Positions 7,901 to 9,754 of a stretch of 9,754 nt of DNA are shown here, piece after piece. The notes below the pieces were generated by a model, which saw only the letters and a program-made list of their open reading frames with translations, was not told the origin of the DNA and made no database searches. A program made the position numbers and the translations under genes. Location of the stretch: NCBI GenBank assembly GCA_937888925.1, contig CALARM010000176.1, forward strand, positions 1-9,754, read 5' to 3'. The stretch is from an uncultured Synergistia bacterium (GTDB taxonomy: Bacteria; Eremiobacterota; SpSt-956; JAKJGF01). Numbering within the stretch: the first letter of the stretch is position 1; the number at the start of each line of letters is the position of its first letter.

Positions 7901-8453
7901 TCTCGTACTTGATACGGAAGTATATTCCAACACAGGCGGACAATCTTCCAAAGCAACACCTCTTGCATCGACGGCAAAATTTGCCACAGCAGGAAAGCGT
8001 ACAGGCAAAAAAGATTTAGGTCTTATGGCAATGGCCTATGGTTATGTATATGTGGCTTCAATTTCTATGGGAGCAAACAAAAACCAGACACTCAAGGCAT
8101 TACTTGAGGCAGAATCCTATAACGGCCCGTCACTTGTTATTGCTTATTCGCCCTGTATCAATCATGGCATTAATATGAGTAAACCACAGGAAGAACAGAG
8201 AATTGCCGTAGAATGCGGATACTGGCCACTTTACCGTTATGATCCCAGACTTGCCGCAGAGGGTAAAAATCCTCTTACATTCGAGTCAAAAGAACCAAAA
8301 GAAGCTTTCAGCACTTATCTAAAAAATGAAAACAGATACCAGACCCTGAAACGTATCTGCCCCGGGGAAGCTGACAGTCTCTTTGAAGCAGCAGAAAAAG
8401 ATGCAAAGCGAAGATATGAATATTATAAAAAGCTTGCAGGGCTGCAGTATTAA
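4923..8453 (+). CDS. nifJ: Pyruvate:ferredoxin (flavodoxin) oxidoreductase
   Basis: This single-chain PFOR oxidises pyruvate with CoA to acetyl-CoA and CO2, passing electrons to ferredoxin or flavodoxin in the cytosol. All 1176 residues are intact. The N-terminal pyruvate-binding domain has YPITPSS with Thr32 and SARS with Arg115, matching Thr31 and Arg114 of the Desulfovibrio africanus enzyme. The ferredoxin-like domain carries two 4Fe-4S motifs: Cys686, 689, 692, 696 and Cys742, 745, 748, 752. The proximal cluster ligands are Cys811 and Cys814 (CAGC), Cys839 (ATGCSS) and Cys1078 (SPCINHG). The thiamine diphosphate site shows GDGWAYDIG from 969 and YSNTGGQ ending at 1007. It ends soon after the TPP domain, so it lacks the extra C-terminal domain that protects the D. 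africanus enzyme from oxygen. It follows a strong terminator and probably starts its own transcript. Its stop codon is the first three bases of the next repeat. Confidence 0.97.
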   Translation: MVKQKMEPFDGNTAASYVAYAFSEVAAIYPITPSSVMGELADEWAAQGRKNMFEQVLKVVQMQSEGGAAGAVHGSLSAGAMTTTYTASQGLLLMFPNMFKIAGEMLPTVFHVSARSLACQSLSIFGDHSDVMAARGTGFALMAAGSVQETLDLAIVSHLATLKSKVPFVNFFDGFRTSHEIMKIHVPEYKDIKDLLEMDYILEFRDRALRPDKPYAKTGAQNPDVYFQGRETSNKYYEVTPAIVQEYMDKVAEKFGRHYHLFDYIGAKDAEKIIIAMGSGCEAIEECVNYLTKKGEKVGAIKVRLYRPFSVEALKKAIPESVKKIAVLDRTKEPGSIGEPLYLDVKTALSDKNLVIIGGRYGLSSKEFTPTMVKAVYDHLDNECFHDFTVGITDDVTHRSVKIREEISAEQKGIVRCKFWGLGSDGTVSANKNSIKIICDHTDMFGQAYFSYDSKKSGGITVSHLRFGKEPIQSTYLLKEVDFVACHNPAYIGRYDLLEGIVEGGTFLLNSPWKSEEVFDHLTEDLQKTIIDKKLKFYNIDALKIAEEVGLGNRISTVMQAAFFKISGVLDEKEAIDLVKGAIKKTFSKKGENIVKMNWDCVDKTSEALVQVKVPGTITKSAKAPKLIPDDAIAFAHDVIEPIMRLKGDDIPVSKMPLDGYTPTGTTRLEKRGVAPFVPHWIAENCIQCNQCSYVCPHATIRAKQIDPADLKDAPETFNTLKSNTKNTRDLKYKVQIYIEDCVGCGSCVNTCPAKTKALELKLLSEEREKGEAKNAEFFDRLPDNVVDGIDPGTLKGSQFLQPLFEFSGACAGCGETPYVKLVTQLFGDRMIIANATGCSSIYGGTFPTIPYSVTKSGKGPAWANSLFEDNAEYGFGFRLAVNANRKQLAFNVDKLLEIGTTPALEEVLKKGKELWKSVNTEAKDNAEKIKALLPEALKSAKSESLPFIKKVIELQDYFVDKSIWAFGGDGWAYDIGYGGLDHVLACNENVNVLVLDTEVYSNTGGQSSKATPLASTAKFATAGKRTGKKDLGLMAMAYGYVYVASISMGANKNQTLKALLEAESYNGPSLVIAYSPCINHGINMSKPQEEQRIAVECGYWPLYRYDPRLAAEGKNPLTFESKEPKEAFSTYLKNENRYQTLKRICPGEADSLFEAAEKDAKRRYEYYKKLAGLQY

Positions 8454-8552
8454 TCAGTAATCAGTAACCAGTGATCAGTGACCAGTAAAATTCATTTACC
8501 GGTCACTGGTCACTGGTCACTGGTCACTGGTCACCGGTCACCGGTCACTGAT
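8453..8552. repeat. Heptamer palindrome with unequal arms
   Basis: The left arm (8453-8489, 37 bases) is a series TRAYCAG: TAATCAG twice, TAACCAG, TGATCAG, TGACCAG, starting at the PFOR stop codon. After a 5-base loop (8490-8494) the right arm (8495-8552, 58 bases) contains seven tandem units at 8500-8548: CGGTCAC, four TGGTCAC, two CGGTCAC. The ends match as ATCAGT/ACTGAT and GTAAA/TTTAC. The right arm is longer by 21 bases, exactly three heptamers. Unit differences are transitions (A/G, C/T). The right arm is nearly homogeneous while the left is mixed, as expected from recent expansion by slippage. The core GTRAY is shared with the element at 981-1155. Its function is unknown. Confidence 0.85.
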
Positions 8553-8555
8553 ATT

Positions 8556-9695
8556 ATGATAAACAAAAACTTCTGGAAAAAAAAGAAAATTTTCTTAACA
8601 GGCCATACAGGTTTTAAAGGTTCATGGCTTTCTCTCTGGCTTTCTTCCCTTGGCGCAGAAATAACAGGTTATGCTCTCAATCCTCCGACAGAACCGGCTT
8701 TATTCAATCTATGCCGGATTGATAAACTCGTTAATTCTATAATCTCTGATATAAGAGACAGAGATACATTGAAGGAAAAAATGATTGAATCAGAGCCTGA
8801 TATAGTTATACACATGGCAGCACAGCCAATCGTGAGAGAATCCTATATAAATCCGGTTGAAACCTATGAAATAAATGTCATGGGTACAGTAAATATGCTG
8901 GAAGCAGTAAGAGCCTGTAAGACTGTGAGAGCAGTCATAAATGTGACTACAGATAAATGCTATGAAAATAAAGAATGGCCCTGGGGTTACAGAGAACATG
9001 ACCCTTTATGCGGTTATGACCCCTATTCAAACAGCAAGTCCTGTTCGGAACTTGTAACAGTTTCCTACAGGAATTCCTTTTTCAATCAAAAAGATTATAA
9101 GTCTCATAAAGTAGGACTTGCTTCGGCAAGATCGGGGAATGTCATAGGCGGAGGAGACTGGGCTAAAGACAGACTCATACCTGATTGCATCAGAGCAATA
9201 CTTGAGGGGAAAAAAATAATCATAAGAAATCCTGACTCTATAAGGCCATGGCAGCATGTGCTGGAACCTCTGAGCGGTTATATGGTAATGGCAGAAAAAC
9301 TTTATAAAAATGGCTCTAAATATTCGGAAGGATGGAATTTCGGCCCTGATGATAATGATGCAAAATCTGTAGAGTGGATTGTAAAAAAAATATGTGAGAA
9401 ATGGGGTCATGGAGCAACCTACCAGATAGACAAAGGTAAACATCCTCATGAAGCCCATTATCTTAAACTGGACTGTTCAAAAGTAAAATCTCGCATCCGG
9501 TGGTATCCGCAATGGCATCTGGAAGAGGCTATAGACAGAATCATTGAATGGACACTGGCCTATAAAGATAAAAAAGATTTAAGAGAAATATGCCTGAAAC
9601 AGATAAAGGAATATTCTGATAATAAAAGAAAAAAGCAATATATGTTCAGTGGTTTTTTGAAAAGCATAGTAAATTCTAAGTACCGTAACAGATAA
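8556..9695 (+). CDS. rfbG: CDP-glucose 4,6-dehydratase
   Basis: This NAD-dependent extended SDR enzyme converts CDP-glucose to CDP-4-keto-6-deoxyglucose, the entry to CDP-linked dideoxy or deoxy sugars of surface polysaccharides. With the ATG at 8556 it has 379 residues; the family is usually near 360, and the excess is a Lys/Arg-rich C-terminal tail. The start FWKKKKIFLTGHTGFKGSW (from residue 6) is typical of RfbG, with the Rossmann motif Gly16, Gly19, Gly22. Catalytic residues are visible: Thr132, Asp133 and Lys134 in VTTDK, and Tyr157 with Lys161 in YSNSK. GNVIGGGDW and IRPWQHVLEPLSGY are also diagnostic. An in-frame ATG at 8478 would add 26 residues that only translate the repeat, so it is rejected. 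No Shine-Dalgarno sequence precedes the ATG at 8556, because the repeat ends four bases upstream. Partner genes such as rfbF or rfbH are not in the window. Confidence 0.9.
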   Translation: MINKNFWKKKKIFLTGHTGFKGSWLSLWLSSLGAEITGYALNPPTEPALFNLCRIDKLVNSIISDIRDRDTLKEKMIESEPDIVIHMAAQPIVRESYINPVETYEINVMGTVNMLEAVRACKTVRAVINVTTDKCYENKEWPWGYREHDPLCGYDPYSNSKSCSELVTVSYRNSFFNQKDYKSHKVGLASARSGNVIGGGDWAKDRLIPDCIRAILEGKKIIIRNPDSIRPWQHVLEPLSGYMVMAEKLYKNGSKYSEGWNFGPDDNDAKSVEWIVKKICEKWGHGATYQIDKGKHPHEAHYLKLDCSKVKSRIRWYPQWHLEEAIDRIIEWTLAYKDKKDLREICLKQIKEYSDNKRKKQYMFSGFLKSIVNSKYRNR

Positions 9696-9713
9696 AATTG
9701 TATCCGTAAAAAG

Positions 9714-9754
9714 CTTCTGCCTGGCAGGCTCTGGAGAAGAAAAATTAGTTTTTT
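9714..9754 (+). terminator. Possible terminator after rfbG
   Basis: CTTCTGCCT (9714-9722) can pair with AGGC (9726-9729) and AGAAG (9735-9739) around a 5-base bulge. An A-rich stretch and then a T-run at the window end follow. The stem is imperfect and the T-run is displaced by several bases, so this is weak. The window may cut off the rest. Confidence 0.3.

Noticed and set aside
8453..8552. CRISPR array
   Set aside because: The units are 7 bases, directly adjoining, with no spacers, and face each other as a palindrome; no cas gene is present.
8478..8555. 26-residue N-terminal extension of the dehydratase from an ATG at 8478
   Set aside because: It only translates the heptamer repeat, and family members begin at the equivalent of residue 1 at 8556 (MINKNFWK...).
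9027..9458. 143-codon minus-strand ORF opposite the dehydratase gene
   Set aside because: It is a shadow of the strongly conserved coding frame on the plus strand, with no ribosome binding site or domain.

Overview
The window comes from an AT-rich bacterial chromosome (GC content near 40% by eye). Shine-Dalgarno sites and sigma70-like promoters are recognisable. A full-length pyruvate:ferredoxin oxidoreductase and a bacterial glycogen-synthesis enzyme suggest an anaerobic or fermentative bacterium that stores glycogen. No rRNA or other taxonomic marker is present, so I do not name a phylum. The mix of stop-codon-rich heptamer palindromes and PQQ-like repeat proteins resembles what I recall from environmental, little-cultured bacteria, but that is a weak impression.

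Layout. (1) 1-990 (+): a HemW-type radical SAM protein whose N-terminus lies outside the window. (2) 981-1155: a palindromic element built of degenerate heptamers with a nested hairpin. It fills the gap between the convergent hemW and glgC genes. (3) 1159-2439 (-): glgC, ADP-glucose pyrophosphorylase, of the plant/cyanobacterial-like type. (4) 2440-2684: a divergent intergenic region with a promoter for glgC, a promoter for the next gene and a 14-bp perfect palindrome at the predicted start of transcription. (5) 2685-4778 (+): a 697-residue protein of unknown function. It combines a Gly/Ala-rich segment, a short block matching the catalytic-Cys motif of clostripain (peptidase C11), and a few PQQ-like beta-propeller repeats at the C-terminus. 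(6) 4779-4922: a strong intrinsic terminator, a two-codon ORF behind a good ribosome binding site, and the PFOR leader. (7) 4923-8453 (+): nifJ/porA-type PFOR with all catalytic and cluster-binding residues. (8) 8453-8552: a second heptamer palindrome that begins at the PFOR stop codon. (9) 8556-9695 (+): CDP-glucose 4,6-dehydratase (rfbG/ddhB type), followed by a weak candidate terminator.

The genes do not form one operon or pathway. GlgC (glucose-1-phosphate to ADP-glucose) and RfbG (CDP-glucose to CDP-4-keto-6-deoxyglucose) both lie downstream of glucose-1-phosphate. PFOR feeds acetyl-CoA and reduced ferredoxin to central metabolism. The most unusual content is the pair of related heptamer palindromes, each starting at or inside the stop codon of the upstream gene, and the chimeric 697-residue protein.
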